This document shows positions 27,339 through 36,694 of a stretch of 64,000 nt of DNA, piece by piece. Position 1 is the first letter of the stretch. Each line of letters opens with the position of its first letter. Both the position numbers and the translations under genes were made by a program. Source of the stretch: Vallitalea guaymasensis (GTDB lineage Bacteria > Bacillota > Clostridia > Lachnospirales > Vallitaleaceae); the NCBI RefSeq assembly GCF_018141425.1, contig NZ_CP058561.1, positions 3,782,001 through 3,846,000 of the forward strand, read 5' to 3'. Below the pieces are notes generated by a model. That model worked only from the letters and a program-made list of their open reading frames with translations. It searched no databases and was not told where the DNA came from.

Positions 27339-29936
27339 ATGGGAATTTATATTGGAGAAAAAACAAAAGAAATATCCTTCCCTTTAGGGGGAATAGGAGC
27401 TGGATGTATTGGGTTGGCAGGAGACGGAAGATTAATAGATTGGGAGATTTTTAATAGACCAAATAAAAATAGTAATAATGGGTTTACACATTTCGCTGTT
27501 AAAGCCGAAGATGGACAGAAAGTTATTGATTCCAGAATATTACAAGGTCATCTTCAACCTCCATATACAGGCACAGGAAATAAATGGAGAGGATTTGGTC
27601 ATGGTGTCAATCGTACAACAATGAGTGGGCTGCCAAAATTTGAAAACGTTGAATTCATAGGAGAATTTCCTATAGCAAATATTAATTTATCAGACGATAG
27701 CTTTCCTGGACTAATCAAGCTTACTGCATTTAACCCTTTTATACCACTTAATGATAAGGATTCAAGTATTCCAGCTTCATTTTTTGATATAGAAGTTAAA
27801 AACATAACTGATAAACAGTTAAACTATACAATCAATTTTGCCATGAGTAATCCATTAAAAGGGATAAATATCAATAGATACAAGAATATTGATGGGCTAC
27901 ATATCATGAATATGTCAGGTGGATATCAGGAGAAAGATTACAACTATGGAAATGCATCAATAGCTACAGATTCAAACAATATTAATCATCAGGAATATTG
28001 GTTTAGGGGTAGATGGTTCGATAATCTTGAGATTTATTGGCGTGAATTTACTTCTTTTGGAGCTTATAAAAATAGAAGATATGATAAAAATGAGACTATT
28101 GAAATGGATAACTTGACTGGAAACGATGTTTGCATGATATCTGCAACAATATCAATTAATCCAGGAGAGACCAAAAAAGTAAAATATGTTCTTTCATGGT
28201 ATTTCCCTAATTGTTACAACTATTGGGATGAATTTAATAAAGAGCCTGAATACAAGGATACTAGTAAAAATTATTGGAAGAATTACTATAGTACTATATT
28301 TGAAGATTCCACAGATGTAGCTACATACTGTTATAAAAATTGGGACAGATTATATAAAGAGACCTTAACATTCAAAGAGGCATTATTTGATTCAACTTTA
28401 CCTGCTCAAGTGATTGATGCATTATCGGCTAATATCTCAATATTGAAATCACCAACTTGTTTAAGACTAGAAAATGGTGAATTTTATGGTTGGGAGGGTT
28501 GTCATGAAGATACTGGAAGTTGTGAAGGAAGCTGTACTCATGTATGGAATTATGCATATGCACTACCCTTTTTATTCCCTAATTTAGAACGTTCCATGAG
28601 GGATTTGAATTATAAATATAATCAAAAAGAAAATGGTGAAATGTGTTTCAGATTACGATTGCCATTAGGTAGAGAGATCAGTGATTTTAGGGCATGTGCC
28701 GATGGACAATTTGGTGATGTAATCAAAGTATATCGTGAATGGAAGATATCAGGTGATACTGATTGGTTGATATCCAACTGGAAAGCTGTTAAAAAATCCA
28801 TTGAATATGCTTGGGAATCAACCAATTATGATAAATGGGACCCAGAGAAATCAGGGGTGTTGACTGGAAGACAGCATCATACCCTTGACATGGAGCTTTT
28901 CGGACCTAATTCATGGTTAACAGGATTCTATCTTGCAGCTTTGAAAGCGGGGGCTGAGATGGCTGAATTCCTAGGGGAAAAAGTAACAGCAGATGAATAT
29001 AGAGACATTTTCAACAGAGGTAAAAAATGGGTAGACAACAATCTGTTCAACGGTGAATATTACCAGCAGCAAATAGATCTGAAAGACAAAGAAATATTGA
29101 AAGAATATGTTACTAATGATGATAATAGCGCTATAGACTCGTATTGGAATAAAGAGTCTAAAGAAATTAAATATCAAATTGGAGAAGGGTGTATTATCGA
29201 TCAGGTAATTGCCCAATGGCATTCAAATATTATAGGTTTAGGAGAAATATTTGACCCTAAAAATACTAAAAAAACTTTACATTCCTTATATAAATATAAC
29301 TTTAAACCAACAATGGTTAATTTCTATAACCCATGTAGAGTATACTGTTTAGACAAAGAAGGTGGAATTGTAATATGTGATTGGCCAGACGATAAATATA
29401 AGCCTATAGTCCCTGTTCCATATGCAGAAGAAACGATGAATGGTTTTGAATATCAAGTGGCGACACATATGATACAAGAAGGAATGATTTCAGAAGGATT
29501 GGAGATTGTTAAAGCCGTAAGGGATAGATACGATGGTTATAAAAGAAATCCTTGGAATGAATTTGAGTGTGGCAGTAATTATGCACGTTCTATGGCTAGT
29601 TATGGTCTTTTATTAGCATTAAGTGGTTTTGAATTTGATATGGTCAATCAAGCAATAGGATTCAATCCAGTCATCAATCAGGATAATTTCAAGTGTTTCT
29701 GGGCTATTGGTAATGCATGGGGTACATTCACTAGCAATAATGAAACTGTACAATTAACCGTATTATATGGAAAACTTGAGATAAAAACCTTGCAATTATC
29801 ATTTATAAAAGATAAAATTAAAGCTGTTAAAAATAATGAAGAGATAATGAATCACAGATTCAATGAAGGTAGTATTGAGTTTAATGAAACAATAAGCATT
29901 AAACAAAATACTAAACTCATGATTTATAGAAAATAA
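27339..29936 (+). CDS. GH116 family glycosidase (beta-glucosidase/glucosylceramidase-like)
   Basis: An 865-residue glycoside hydrolase family 116 protein. The N-terminal beta-sandwich starts with FPLGGIGAGCIGLAGDGRLIDWEIFNRP, summarised as the family hallmark GGIGAG, and the C-terminal (alpha/alpha)6 barrel holds the active site. Probable nucleophile is Glu386 in GWEGCHED and probable acid/base is Asp517 in HHTLDME, corresponding by motif to Glu441 and Asp593 of TxGH116. No signal peptide is visible, so it is cytoplasmic and probably cleaves beta-glucosides or beta-xylosides from imported oligosaccharides. GAGAGGTAGG precedes the ATG. It is transcribed with its LacI regulator from the promoter described upstream. 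Confidence 0.88.
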   Translation: MGIYIGEKTKEISFPLGGIGAGCIGLAGDGRLIDWEIFNRPNKNSNNGFTHFAVKAEDGQKVIDSRILQGHLQPPYTGTGNKWRGFGHGVNRTTMSGLPKFENVEFIGEFPIANINLSDDSFPGLIKLTAFNPFIPLNDKDSSIPASFFDIEVKNITDKQLNYTINFAMSNPLKGININRYKNIDGLHIMNMSGGYQEKDYNYGNASIATDSNNINHQEYWFRGRWFDNLEIYWREFTSFGAYKNRRYDKNETIEMDNLTGNDVCMISATISINPGETKKVKYVLSWYFPNCYNYWDEFNKEPEYKDTSKNYWKNYYSTIFEDSTDVATYCYKNWDRLYKETLTFKEALFDSTLPAQVIDALSANISILKSPTCLRLENGEFYGWEGCHEDTGSCEGSCTHVWNYAYALPFLFPNLERSMRDLNYKYNQKENGEMCFRLRLPLGREISDFRACADGQFGDVIKVYREWKISGDTDWLISNWKAVKKSIEYAWESTNYDKWDPEKSGVLTGRQHHTLDMELFGPNSWLTGFYLAALKAGAEMAEFLGEKVTADEYRDIFNRGKKWVDNNLFNGEYYQQQIDLKDKEILKEYVTNDDNSAIDSYWNKESKEIKYQIGEGCIIDQVIAQWHSNIIGLGEIFDPKNTKKTLHSLYKYNFKPTMVNFYNPCRVYCLDKEGGIVICDWPDDKYKPIVPVPYAEETMNGFEYQVATHMIQEGMISEGLEIVKAVRDRYDGYKRNPWNEFECGSNYARSMASYGLLLALSGFEFDMVNQAIGFNPVINQDNFKCFWAIGNAWGTFTSNNETVQLTVLYGKLEIKTLQLSFIKDKIKAVKNNEEIMNHRFNEGSIEFNETISIKQNTKLMIYRK

Positions 29937-29956
29937 AAATCCATTTAGGTGATTAT

Positions 29957-30931
29957 ATGGCTGTAACAATTAAAAATATCGCTGATGCATGTAATGTCTC
30001 AAGAGGGACTGTGGATAGAGCTTTGAATAATCGTGGAAAGATTAATCCAGAGAAAAAGGAACTTATATTGGCAAAGGCAAAAGAACTAGGATATAAACCT
30101 AATTATATAGCTAGAAGTTTAAAAAGAGGTAAAACCAATACAATAGGTATAATAGTTTTTAACCTGTATAATGAATTCTTCTCTAGCCTAATTAATTCTA
30201 TGGAAGAAAAAGCTAAAGAAAAAGATTATCATATTGATTTGGCGTTAACTCATTATGATAAAGATACTGAAAAAAAATGTGTAGAGAGTATGATAAGGAG
30301 ACAAGTTGATGGTTTAATATTGTGTTCTGTAAATAATAAAAAAGATTATTCTTCATGGCTTCAAAAATTCAATATACCTGTAGTATCATTGGCTAATAAA
30401 ATATCCAATAAGATACCATATATCAGCGTTGATGATAGAAGAGCCATGAAAGACGCAACCCAATATGTTGCTGATAAAGGGTATGATAGAATTATTTACA
30501 TAAGTCCCCCACTTGCCTATGAAGATACACATAATATTTATGCTTTGAAACAAAGGTTTGAAGGATTTAGTCAAGTAAATATGGAACATGAATCTATTAT
30601 CATTGAATCAAAAGATTATATTAGAGAGCTTGAAACTATCAATATTCTGGAATACAAAACTGCTATACTATGTACAAGTGATATATATGCTTTAGAGGTT
30701 CTTAATTATTTGAAAGAAAAGAAAATAAAAATCCCTAGCCAAGTTGGAGTCATGGGATTTGATAATATTAATATGTTGAAATATATTGAACCACATTTAA
30801 CGACGGTTAGTTATCCAATTGAACAAATAGGAGCAATAGCTATTGATTCAATAAGCCAAGCTATTGAAAATGGTAATAAAATACAAAATATGGTTATTAC
30901 ACATGAAATTATTATAGGAGAATCCTTATAA
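29957..30931 (+). CDS. LacI-family repressor of the GH116 operon
   Basis: A 324-residue regulator with an N-terminal LacI helix-turn-helix (TIKNIADACNVSRGTVDRALNN, residues 4-25), the hinge helix region ARSLKRGKTNTIGI, and a periplasmic-binding-protein-like sensor domain that binds a sugar. It lies 20 bases after the glycosidase gene. The perfect palindrome at 27294-27307 over the promoter start is its likely operator, giving autoregulation and induction by the oligosaccharide substrate. It ends at a bidirectional hairpin facing the chemotaxis gene. Confidence 0.9.
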   Translation: MAVTIKNIADACNVSRGTVDRALNNRGKINPEKKELILAKAKELGYKPNYIARSLKRGKTNTIGIIVFNLYNEFFSSLINSMEEKAKEKDYHIDLALTHYDKDTEKKCVESMIRRQVDGLILCSVNNKKDYSSWLQKFNIPVVSLANKISNKIPYISVDDRRAMKDATQYVADKGYDRIIYISPPLAYEDTHNIYALKQRFEGFSQVNMEHESIIIESKDYIRELETINILEYKTAILCTSDIYALEVLNYLKEKKIKIPSQVGVMGFDNINMLKYIEPHLTTVSYPIEQIGAIAIDSISQAIENGNKIQNMVITHEIIIGESL

Positions 30932-30961
30932 TTTTTTGTACAGAGATACGATTGAAAATTA

Positions 30962-31057
30962 AGGGGCTGTTTCAGAATACATTATTTATCGTACTAGCTT
31001 TAGTAAGATAGGCACTACTATAGCTATCCACGATAATTTGTATTATGATACAGCCCA
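30962..31057. terminator. Long imperfect stem-loop between convergent genes
   Basis: GGGGCTGTTTCAGAATAC (from 30963) pairs imperfectly with GTATTATGATACAGCCC (to 31056), and inside it TTATCGT pairs with ACGATAA and GATAG with CTATC. A T-run lies on each side. It probably terminates both the LacI and the chemotaxis genes. The outer arms share the AAGGGGnTGT/ACAGCCC ends of the hairpin at 62495. Confidence 0.6.
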
Positions 31058-31061
31058 ATTT

Positions 31062-32546
31062 TTAACTTATATATTTTTCCATTTCCTGTGAGGTATTTAT
31101 GAGTTCTTCTACCAGATTCATAGCAGTATTAGAACTATCTATGTGCTTGTTGGAGATATCTAATGTATCATCAAAATTAGCTAAGATTTCTTCAGATGTC
31201 TTTTTGGTATTAATAATAGAGTCATTAATTTTTTTGGTGGCTGAAAGTGCATATGATATTTGATCATTAACTGTTTCCATCTTATTTTTGACCAAGTCAA
31301 CACTATCACTTATATTTGCTAAAGAATTCTTGCTTTCAATTATCAAGGATTCTTGTTTGTTGTTAAGATTTTTTGCTGTTTCAACGGATTCAACGTTTTT
31401 ATCTACTTCATCAATAATATCATTAATGATTATTGAAACATTCCCGATAGACTCTTTTGACTGATCTGCTAATTGTCTTATTTCATCAGCTACTACAGCA
31501 AATCCTTTACCGTATTCTCCAGCACGAGCAGCTTCTATTGATGCGTTAAGGGATAATAGATTAGTCTGTTCTGATAAGCTGGTGATTATTTTTACTATAT
31601 CACTTATTTCATTGGTTTTGTTTTTCAGTACTTTCATACCGTTGTAAACATAATTATATTTATCCTTTACTTCCTTGCTCTTATCAGTTAATGAATCCGA
31701 TATATCGTTACTGGTATATACCATTTGATGCATGTCAGTAAAAGAATCTTTCATTTCATTAGATAGCTTAGTTATTTCAATCATTTTGTCTTGAACACTA
31801 TTTATCAAGTTAGCCTCGTTTTGTATATGCTCAGTATTATAATTCATTTTGTCCGTTACCAAGGTAATATTATCAACTAGTACTTCAGAGGATTCAGAAG
31901 TCTCTTTTACTATGTCATAAACTGATTTTGAATTATTATTTGAGATATTCATTAGGTGTAATATGTCATTTTGAATATTTTGCTGTTCTAGTTTAGCAAG
32001 TTTAAGCTCTTTTATACTTTTATTAACATTTTTCATTGAATCTGAGTATACACAAACTATTATATATAGAATTACAATAAAACCGATGATAGTTCCGAAT
32101 TGCATGATTAGTTGAGATTTCAACTCTGTATCTACCACATTTTCTTGTAGTCTTATTACTGTGCCAACAATATTAATCAGTATAACAAATATACTATCCA
32201 CCAGTAAACCTTTCTGGGAGGCGTATAAAGTTTCTATAGTCAATATTGGAAATATAAAAATGAATGGTAAGAATGTCGGATAAGTTATGTACAGAAAACC
32301 ATAATAAAAAATTAAAGAACCCATACAAATGGTTCTAATGACAGTTGAATCAACTCGTTTTCTGTAGATGATAGTACTTGATATGGCTGCTGTAAATGTA
32401 ACAAATATTATTAGCAGAACTTCATAGAGTCTTCTAGTATGGTTCATGTAATCAAATATAAGTCCGCCACTGGCTGCAAATGCTGCTAAATACGTTAAAG
32501 CAATAACTATTTTATTAATCCTTTTAATAAATAGATCATCTTCCAT
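31062..32546 (-). CDS. Methyl-accepting chemotaxis protein with multi-helix membrane domain
   Basis: A 494-residue chemoreceptor-type protein. About six transmembrane helices occupy the N-terminal 180 residues, with no large extracellular loop, followed by a long coiled-coil signalling domain. The conserved hairpin tip [19 protein letters not shown] is intact, together with the [13 protein letters not shown] segment, so it can bind CheA/CheW. Without an external domain it may sense a membrane or energy signal. GAGGGATG lies upstream of the ATG. It is a single gene facing the LacI gene, divergent from the amino-acid transporter operon. Confidence 0.9.
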   Translation of the reverse strand: MEDDLFIKRINKIVIALTYLAAFAASGGLIFDYMNHTRRLYEVLLIIFVTFTAAISSTIIYRKRVDSTVIRTICMGSLIFYYGFLYITYPTFLPFIFIFPILTIETLYASQKGLLVDSIFVILINIVGTVIRLQENVVDTELKSQLIMQFGTIIGFIVILYIIVCVYSDSMKNVNKSIKELKLAKLEQQNIQNDILHLMNISNNNSKSVYDIVKETSESSEVLVDNITLVTDKMNYNTEHIQNEANLINSVQDKMIEITKLSNEMKDSFTDMHQMVYTSNDISDSLTDKSKEVKDKYNYVYNGMKVLKNKTNEISDIVKIITSLSEQTNLLSLNASIEAARAGEYGKGFAVVADEIRQLADQSKESIGNVSIIINDIIDEVDKNVESVETAKNLNNKQESLIIESKNSLANISDSVDLVKNKMETVNDQISYALSATKKINDSIINTKKTSEEILANFDDTLDISNKHIDSSNTAMNLVEELINTSQEMEKYIS

Positions 32547-32837
32547 ATATTAACACATCCCTCTTATAGTATAATAATATTTTAAGACATATATCTAATT
32601 ATTTCAATATATATTAACATTTTTTTGCATTATATATCCTAAAATACAAATTATAGTATTATAAAAATATTTACTAGATGAAATTATCATACAATGTATT
32701 AAGGTATGATAATAAACATTTTGGTGATTAAGGGGGTTAGGGAATAATTGAACTTTACTTTAATATGATAATGTGATAACATAGCAAGGTGAAATTACTT
32801 TACAATTAAATAAGAGATAATATTAAGGAGAACAACT

Positions 32838-33641
32838 ATGAAAAAGAGTTATTTACTATTCACACTAATCATTTTACTAATAAGCGTTACAGCTTGTTCA
32901 AACAAAAAAACTACAGACGATACATATGGCGAAGGCAACGAAGAAAAAAGCACTTTCACAGTAGGATTTGATCAAGATTTCCCACCAATGGGATTTGTTG
33001 GAGATGATGGAGAATTTACTGGATTTGATCTTGACCTTGCTGCTGAAGTAGCAAAACGTTTGGATTTCGAGCTAGTTCTACAACCTATAGCTTGGGATGC
33101 AAAAGATATGGAATTGAAGTCTGGAAATATAGATTGTATTTGGAATGGATTTACAATTACTGGACGTGAAGATAATTATACTTGGACAGATGCATATATG
33201 TCTAATAAACAAGTATTTGTTGTAAAAGAAGATTCGGATATTAAAACTTTTGCTGATTTGGCTGGTAAGTCTATTGTAGCACAAGCTGATTCCAGTGCAG
33301 AAGCGGCATTATCAGAACGTCAAGACCTAGTAGATACTTTTGGAGATTATATAAAAGCAGCGGACTACAATATGGCTTTGATGGATCTTCAATCAGGAGC
33401 AGTTGATGCAGTTGCAATGGATTATATTGTAGCAGGTTATCATATTGAGAAAAAGAAAGCTGACTTTGTGATATTAGATGAATCTTTAGCTTCTGAAGGA
33501 TATGGAGTTGGATTCTTACTAGGAAATGAAGAGTTAAGAGATAAAGTACAAACAACATTAGAAGAAATGGCTGATGATGGTACTCTAGAAAAAATTTCTA
33601 CTACTTGGTTTGGAAAAGATATCACTACCATCAAGAAATAA
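32838..33641 (+). CDS. Polar amino-acid ABC transporter binding lipoprotein
   Basis: A 267-residue binding lipoprotein. The signal peptide ends in the lipobox SVTAC, with Cys20 as the lipid anchor. The mature part is a family 3 solute-binding protein (FTVGFDQDFPPMGFVGDDGEFTGFDLDLA, abbreviated here as the FDxDFPPMGF...GFDLDLA signature). It captures a polar amino acid such as glutamine, cystine or arginine, and the ligand cannot be fixed by sight. AAGGAG precedes the start. A hairpin separates it from the permease gene, so this gene is probably expressed more strongly than the rest of the operon. Confidence 0.93.
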   Translation: MKKSYLLFTLIILLISVTACSNKKTTDDTYGEGNEEKSTFTVGFDQDFPPMGFVGDDGEFTGFDLDLAAEVAKRLDFELVLQPIAWDAKDMELKSGNIDCIWNGFTITGREDNYTWTDAYMSNKQVFVVKEDSDIKTFADLAGKSIVAQADSSAEAALSERQDLVDTFGDYIKAADYNMALMDLQSGAVDAVAMDYIVAGYHIEKKKADFVILDESLASEGYGVGFLLGNEELRDKVQTTLEEMADDGTLEKISTTWFGKDITTIKK

Positions 33642-33649
33642 TTATACGG

Positions 33650-33668
33650 AAAGAGGCATAGCCTCTTT
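33650..33668 (+). terminator. Attenuating hairpin between binding protein and permease
   Basis: AAAGAGGC (33650-33657), loop ATA, GCCTCTTT (33661-33668), followed by TT. The perfect 8-bp stem probably causes partial termination within the operon. Confidence 0.75.
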
Positions 33669-33706
33669 TCACAGTATTACGTTTTATTAATGTTAGGGGG
33701 ATAACC

Positions 33707-34357
33707 TTGGATTTACTAGTTTTATTATCTAAATTAGGTGAAGGTATGCTGAAAACTATAGAGATATTCACTCTTACTTTGGTGATATCTCTTCCTCTTG
33801 GTCTATTAGTATCAATAGGAAGGATTTCTAGAAACCTTATACTTAGGAATATTATTAAGATATACATATCCATTATGCGTGGAACACCGCTTATGCTGCA
33901 ATTGATGGTGGTTTATTTTGGACCATATTATTTATTTGGGATAGGTATGCCTAGAAGTTATCGTTTTGGTGCAGTAATCATAGGTTTTTCATTGAATTAT
34001 GCAGCATATTTTGCTGAAATATATAGAGGTGGAATTGAATCTATGGCTGTAGGTCAATATGAAGCAGCTAAACTTCTTGGATACAATAGAGTACAGACCT
34101 TCATTAAGATTATCCTGCCTCAAGTTATAAAACGAATATTACCTTCTATAACTAATGAAGTCATAACCCTTGTAAAAGATACTTCTTTAGCTTTTGTAAT
34201 ATCATTCTCAGAGATGTTTACAGCAGCTAAAGCTATAGCATCTGCACAATCAAATATGACTCCATTTGTAGTAGCGGGTATTTTCTATTATGTATTTAAC
34301 CTTATAGTAGCGACAGTAATGGAGAAAATAGAGAAGAGTTTGGATTACTATAGATAG
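33707..34357 (+). CDS. Amino-acid ABC transporter permease
   Basis: A 216-residue membrane protein of the HisM/GlnP family with about five helices. It has the EAA loop YEAAKLLGYNRVQTFIKIILPQ and the RGTPLMLQL motif typical of polar amino-acid permeases. Translation most likely starts at TTG 33707, preceded by GGGGGAT. The protein would form a homodimeric channel energised by the ATPase encoded 13 bases downstream. Confidence 0.92.
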   Translation: MDLLVLLSKLGEGMLKTIEIFTLTLVISLPLGLLVSIGRISRNLILRNIIKIYISIMRGTPLMLQLMVVYFGPYYLFGIGMPRSYRFGAVIIGFSLNYAAYFAEIYRGGIESMAVGQYEAAKLLGYNRVQTFIKIILPQVIKRILPSITNEVITLVKDTSLAFVISFSEMFTAAKAIASAQSNMTPFVVAGIFYYVFNLIVATVMEKIEKSLDYYR

Positions 34358-34370
34358 GAGGTCATTGTAA

Positions 34371-35132
34371 ATGAAATTATTAGAAATAAATAATCTTAAA
34401 AAGAGCTTTGATGACCTTGAGGTAATTAAAAATATATCCTTGAATGTAGAGCAAGGCAAAGTTGTAGCAATAATCGGTCCATCAGGTTCAGGAAAATCAA
34501 CTCTTCTTAGATGTGCAACTATGTTAGAAAGAATTGATTCAGGTGAAATATTCTATAATGGAGAATGCGCTGTAAGTACTGGTGACAATGGAATAGTGAA
34601 ATATGCTTCTAATAAGGAGTTAAAGAAAATATACAGCTATTATGGTCTAGTTTTTCAGAATTTCAATCTGTTCCCTCATTTTTCAGTAATGAAGAATGTG
34701 ACTGATGCTCTTATTCATGTACAGAAAAAGAGCAAAAAAGAAGCTTATAAAATAGGTAGGGAATTGCTTGTCAAAATGGGATTATCTGACAAAGAGGAAG
34801 CTTATCCATGTCAATTGTCAGGTGGACAGCAGCAACGTGTGTCAATAGCAAGAGCCCTAGCCCTTAATCCAAAGGTATTATTCTTTGATGAACCAACCTC
34901 AGCCCTTGACCCTGAGCTTACAGGAGAGGTGTTGAAAGTTATTAAAGATTTGGCTAGAGAACATATGACTATGGTAATAGTAACTCATGAAATGAGCTTT
35001 GCAAAAGAAGTTGCCAATCATGTTATTTTTATGGATGGCGGAGTTATAGTGGAACAAGGTTCACCAGAAGAGGTATTTGGTAATACTCAAAATGAAAGAA
35101 CAAAGGCTTTTATTAAAAGAGTTAATTTATAA
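34371..35132 (+). CDS. Amino-acid ABC transporter ATPase
   Basis: A 253-residue ABC ATPase of the GlnQ/HisP family: Walker [12 protein letters not shown], signature LSGGQQQR, Walker [16 protein letters not shown] and H-loop VTHEM. It is the energising subunit of the three-gene amino-acid importer. An AGGAGGTCATT ribosome site precedes the ATG. Confidence 0.95.
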   Translation: MKLLEINNLKKSFDDLEVIKNISLNVEQGKVVAIIGPSGSGKSTLLRCATMLERIDSGEIFYNGECAVSTGDNGIVKYASNKELKKIYSYYGLVFQNFNLFPHFSVMKNVTDALIHVQKKSKKEAYKIGRELLVKMGLSDKEEAYPCQLSGGQQQRVSIARALALNPKVLFFDEPTSALDPELTGEVLKVIKDLAREHMTMVIVTHEMSFAKEVANHVIFMDGGVIVEQGSPEEVFGNTQNERTKAFIKRVNL

Positions 35133-35200
35133 AACTAAGAATTATACTATACAGATTGATTTCAACTTGTAGGTATAGTATTATTATGATATAATTTACT

Positions 35201-35213
35201 TGAACAATGTTCA
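35201..35213 (+). promoter_or_regulatory. Operator palindrome upstream of tetR-type gene
   Basis: TGAACAATGTTCA, a perfect 13-base palindrome about one base centre, lies just before the TetR-family gene. The same 13 bases recur at 35848 before the next gene. This pairing makes it a strong candidate for the TetR binding site. Confidence 0.8.
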
Positions 35214-35230
35214 GATGTGAGGTTATGTTT

Positions 35231-35797
35231 ATGAAGAAGTTTTCTGACAATCCAAAAGAAGAGATACTAAGCGCCGCAAAAGAGATTGCTTTGAAAGAAG
35301 GCATCTCTGCAATTAATATTAGATCAGTAGCTAAAAAATGTAATATTTCTATTGGTACAGTATACAATTCATTCCCAACAAAAAATGATCTGCTTTTTTC
35401 AGTTGTTGAGGACTTTTGGGAAAATGCCTTTATTGATATTAATAAATGTATAACAATGGAGAAAGGTTTCATAGAGAAAATAGAAGATATATATAACAAT
35501 CTGTTTCAATATCTTGATCAGTTCCAAGAGAATTGGCTAGAGCAATTATCCTTGTTAAAATCATGTGACAAGTCTTTTGGAAGAAAGAGAGAGCACGATT
35601 TTTTTGCAAAGATACAGACTATACTTGTTAAGATGTTAGCGGAAGAAAAGACCATTAAATCTAGTATTTGGACAGATGTTTTTACTAAGGAACGATTATC
35701 AGTATTTATATTCGATTGTATGCTTGATATGCTTCGTAGAAAAGAACAAGATTTACAGTTTTTTGTAGAGACATTGAATAGAATCTTATACATATAA
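35231..35797 (+). CDS. TetR-family repressor
   Basis: A 188-residue TetR-family regulator. The N-terminal DNA-binding domain shows INIRSVAKKCNISIGTVYN and FPTKNDLLFSVVEDFW, and the C-terminal helical region binds an unknown ligand. The start at 35231 has GTGAGGT upstream; two earlier in-frame ATG codons at 35207 and 35225 lie within the operator or too near the RBS. Identical palindromes before this gene and before the next indicate autoregulation and control of the neighbouring membrane protein. Confidence 0.88.
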   Translation: MKKFSDNPKEEILSAAKEIALKEGISAINIRSVAKKCNISIGTVYNSFPTKNDLLFSVVEDFWENAFIDINKCITMEKGFIEKIEDIYNNLFQYLDQFQENWLEQLSLLKSCDKSFGRKREHDFFAKIQTILVKMLAEEKTIKSSIWTDVFTKERLSVFIFDCMLDMLRRKEQDLQFFVETLNRILYI

Positions 35798-35808
35798 ATA
35801 TTAAAAAT

Positions 35809-35835
35809 AATGCCATGGATTGAGGGCATTTATTT
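35809..35835 (+). terminator. Small terminator after the TetR gene
   Basis: AATGCC (35809-35814) pairs with GGCATT (35825-35830), followed by TATTTTA. The stem is short, and read-through is possible. Confidence 0.55.
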
Positions 35836-35847
35836 TATAAATAAAAA

Positions 35848-35860
35848 TGAACAATGTTCA
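35848..35860 (+). promoter_or_regulatory. Second copy of the TetR-type operator
   Basis: TGAACAATGTTCA again, located 23 bases before the start of the membrane-protein gene and identical to the site at 35201. Confidence 0.8.
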
Positions 35861-35882
35861 AATGATATAGGGAGGTATTTTT

Positions 35883-36557
35883 ATGCAAGGAATCATGGAG
35901 ACGATTTTTGATGTTTTGTATCTAGGAACGGTCATCACAATTGGTATTTTCATATTAAAACATAGTGGGAATAAAGTGCAGTATCGCTTATTTGGATTTA
36001 TGGCAATAATTCTAGGATGTGGTGATGCATTTCATCTTATACCAAGGGCATACGGTCTATTAACTACAGGATTAGAAGCTAATGCGGCTGCACTTGGCAT
36101 TGGAAAACTTATAACTTCAATTACTATGACAGTTTTTTATGTTATCTTATATCATATATGGAGACTGCGTTATGATATTAAAAAGTATAGCAATTTGACA
36201 TATGTAATCTATGGTTTAGCTGTTTTTAGAATTGTTTTGTGTATGTTTCCACAGAATCAATGGTTACTCTACAATGCATCCTATGAGTGGGGAATTTACC
36301 GTAATATACCTTTTGCACTACTAGGATTGATTATTATTTATATCTTCTATAAAGAAGCTAAGAAACATAATGACAATGAGTTTCGTTTTATGTGGTTGGC
36401 AATTGTATTATCTTTTGGATTTTACATTCCTGTTGTCCTTTTATCAAATACTTATCCTGTGATAGGTATACTGATGATACCTAAGACCTTAGCTTATGTA
36501 TGGATTGTTATGATGGGTTATCAAGGATTGAAAAAAGAGCTTGAACTCAAAAAATAG
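35883..36557 (+). CDS. Seven-helix membrane protein of unknown function
   Basis: A 224-residue very hydrophobic protein with about seven predicted membrane helices and a short basic C-terminus (QGLKKELELKK). I do not recognise an enzymatic motif. A cluster of polar residues within helices (GCGDAFHLIPRAYGL and WGIYRNIPFALLG) might form a ligand or cofactor pocket. GGGAGGT precedes the ATG. The TetR-type operator in its promoter, identical to that before the adjacent TetR gene, suggests that it is the target of the repressor, for example a stress, lipid or drug-responsive membrane protein. Confidence 0.75.
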   Translation: MQGIMETIFDVLYLGTVITIGIFILKHSGNKVQYRLFGFMAIILGCGDAFHLIPRAYGLLTTGLEANAAALGIGKLITSITMTVFYVILYHIWRLRYDIKKYSNLTYVIYGLAVFRIVLCMFPQNQWLLYNASYEWGIYRNIPFALLGLIIIYIFYKEAKKHNDNEFRFMWLAIVLSFGFYIPVVLLSNTYPVIGILMIPKTLAYVWIVMMGYQGLKKELELKK

Positions 36558-36606
36558 AAAAACTAACATATGTAAGGTTGCTTTTATGGGACAGGTATGA
36601 TATAGT

Positions 36607-36644
36607 AATGCATGTAAGCGTTTACGTAAACTCTTACATGCATT
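36607..36644 (+). promoter_or_regulatory. 38-bp palindrome, LacI-type operator region
   Basis: A near-perfect 38-bp palindrome: 12-bp arms AATGCATGTAAG and CTTACATGCATT flank a centre containing GTTTACGTAAAC. It also contains TGTAAGCGTTTACG, close to the CcpA/LacI operator consensus. It precedes a LacI-family gene and follows the membrane-protein gene. It may act as operator, as terminator, or as both. Confidence 0.65.
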
Positions 36645-36694
36645 ATTTTTGGTATTTAATAGGAATTATAATTAATGAATTGGCAGGTGATATG

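Noticed and set aside
28494-28570. Possible loss of the GH116 nucleophile at the HVWNYA segment
   Set aside because: By alignment of motifs with human GBA2 and TxGH116 the nucleophile is better placed at Glu386 in GWEG, which is present; the Ala in HVWNYA is common in the family as far as I recall.
32547-32837. Riboswitch or small RNA in the divergent gap between the chemotaxis and amino-acid transporter genes
   Set aside because: Only AT-rich sequence with no conserved aptamer core or strong hairpin was found.
35122-35499. Open frame of 125 codons on the minus strand across the TetR gene start
   Set aside because: It overlaps the TetR operator and DNA-binding domain coding region; no RBS or homology seen.
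36578-36694. N-terminal extension of the LacI-family protein
   Set aside because: The extended frame translates the operator palindrome and lacks an RBS; LacI proteins begin just before the helix-turn-helix, as with the ATG at 36695.
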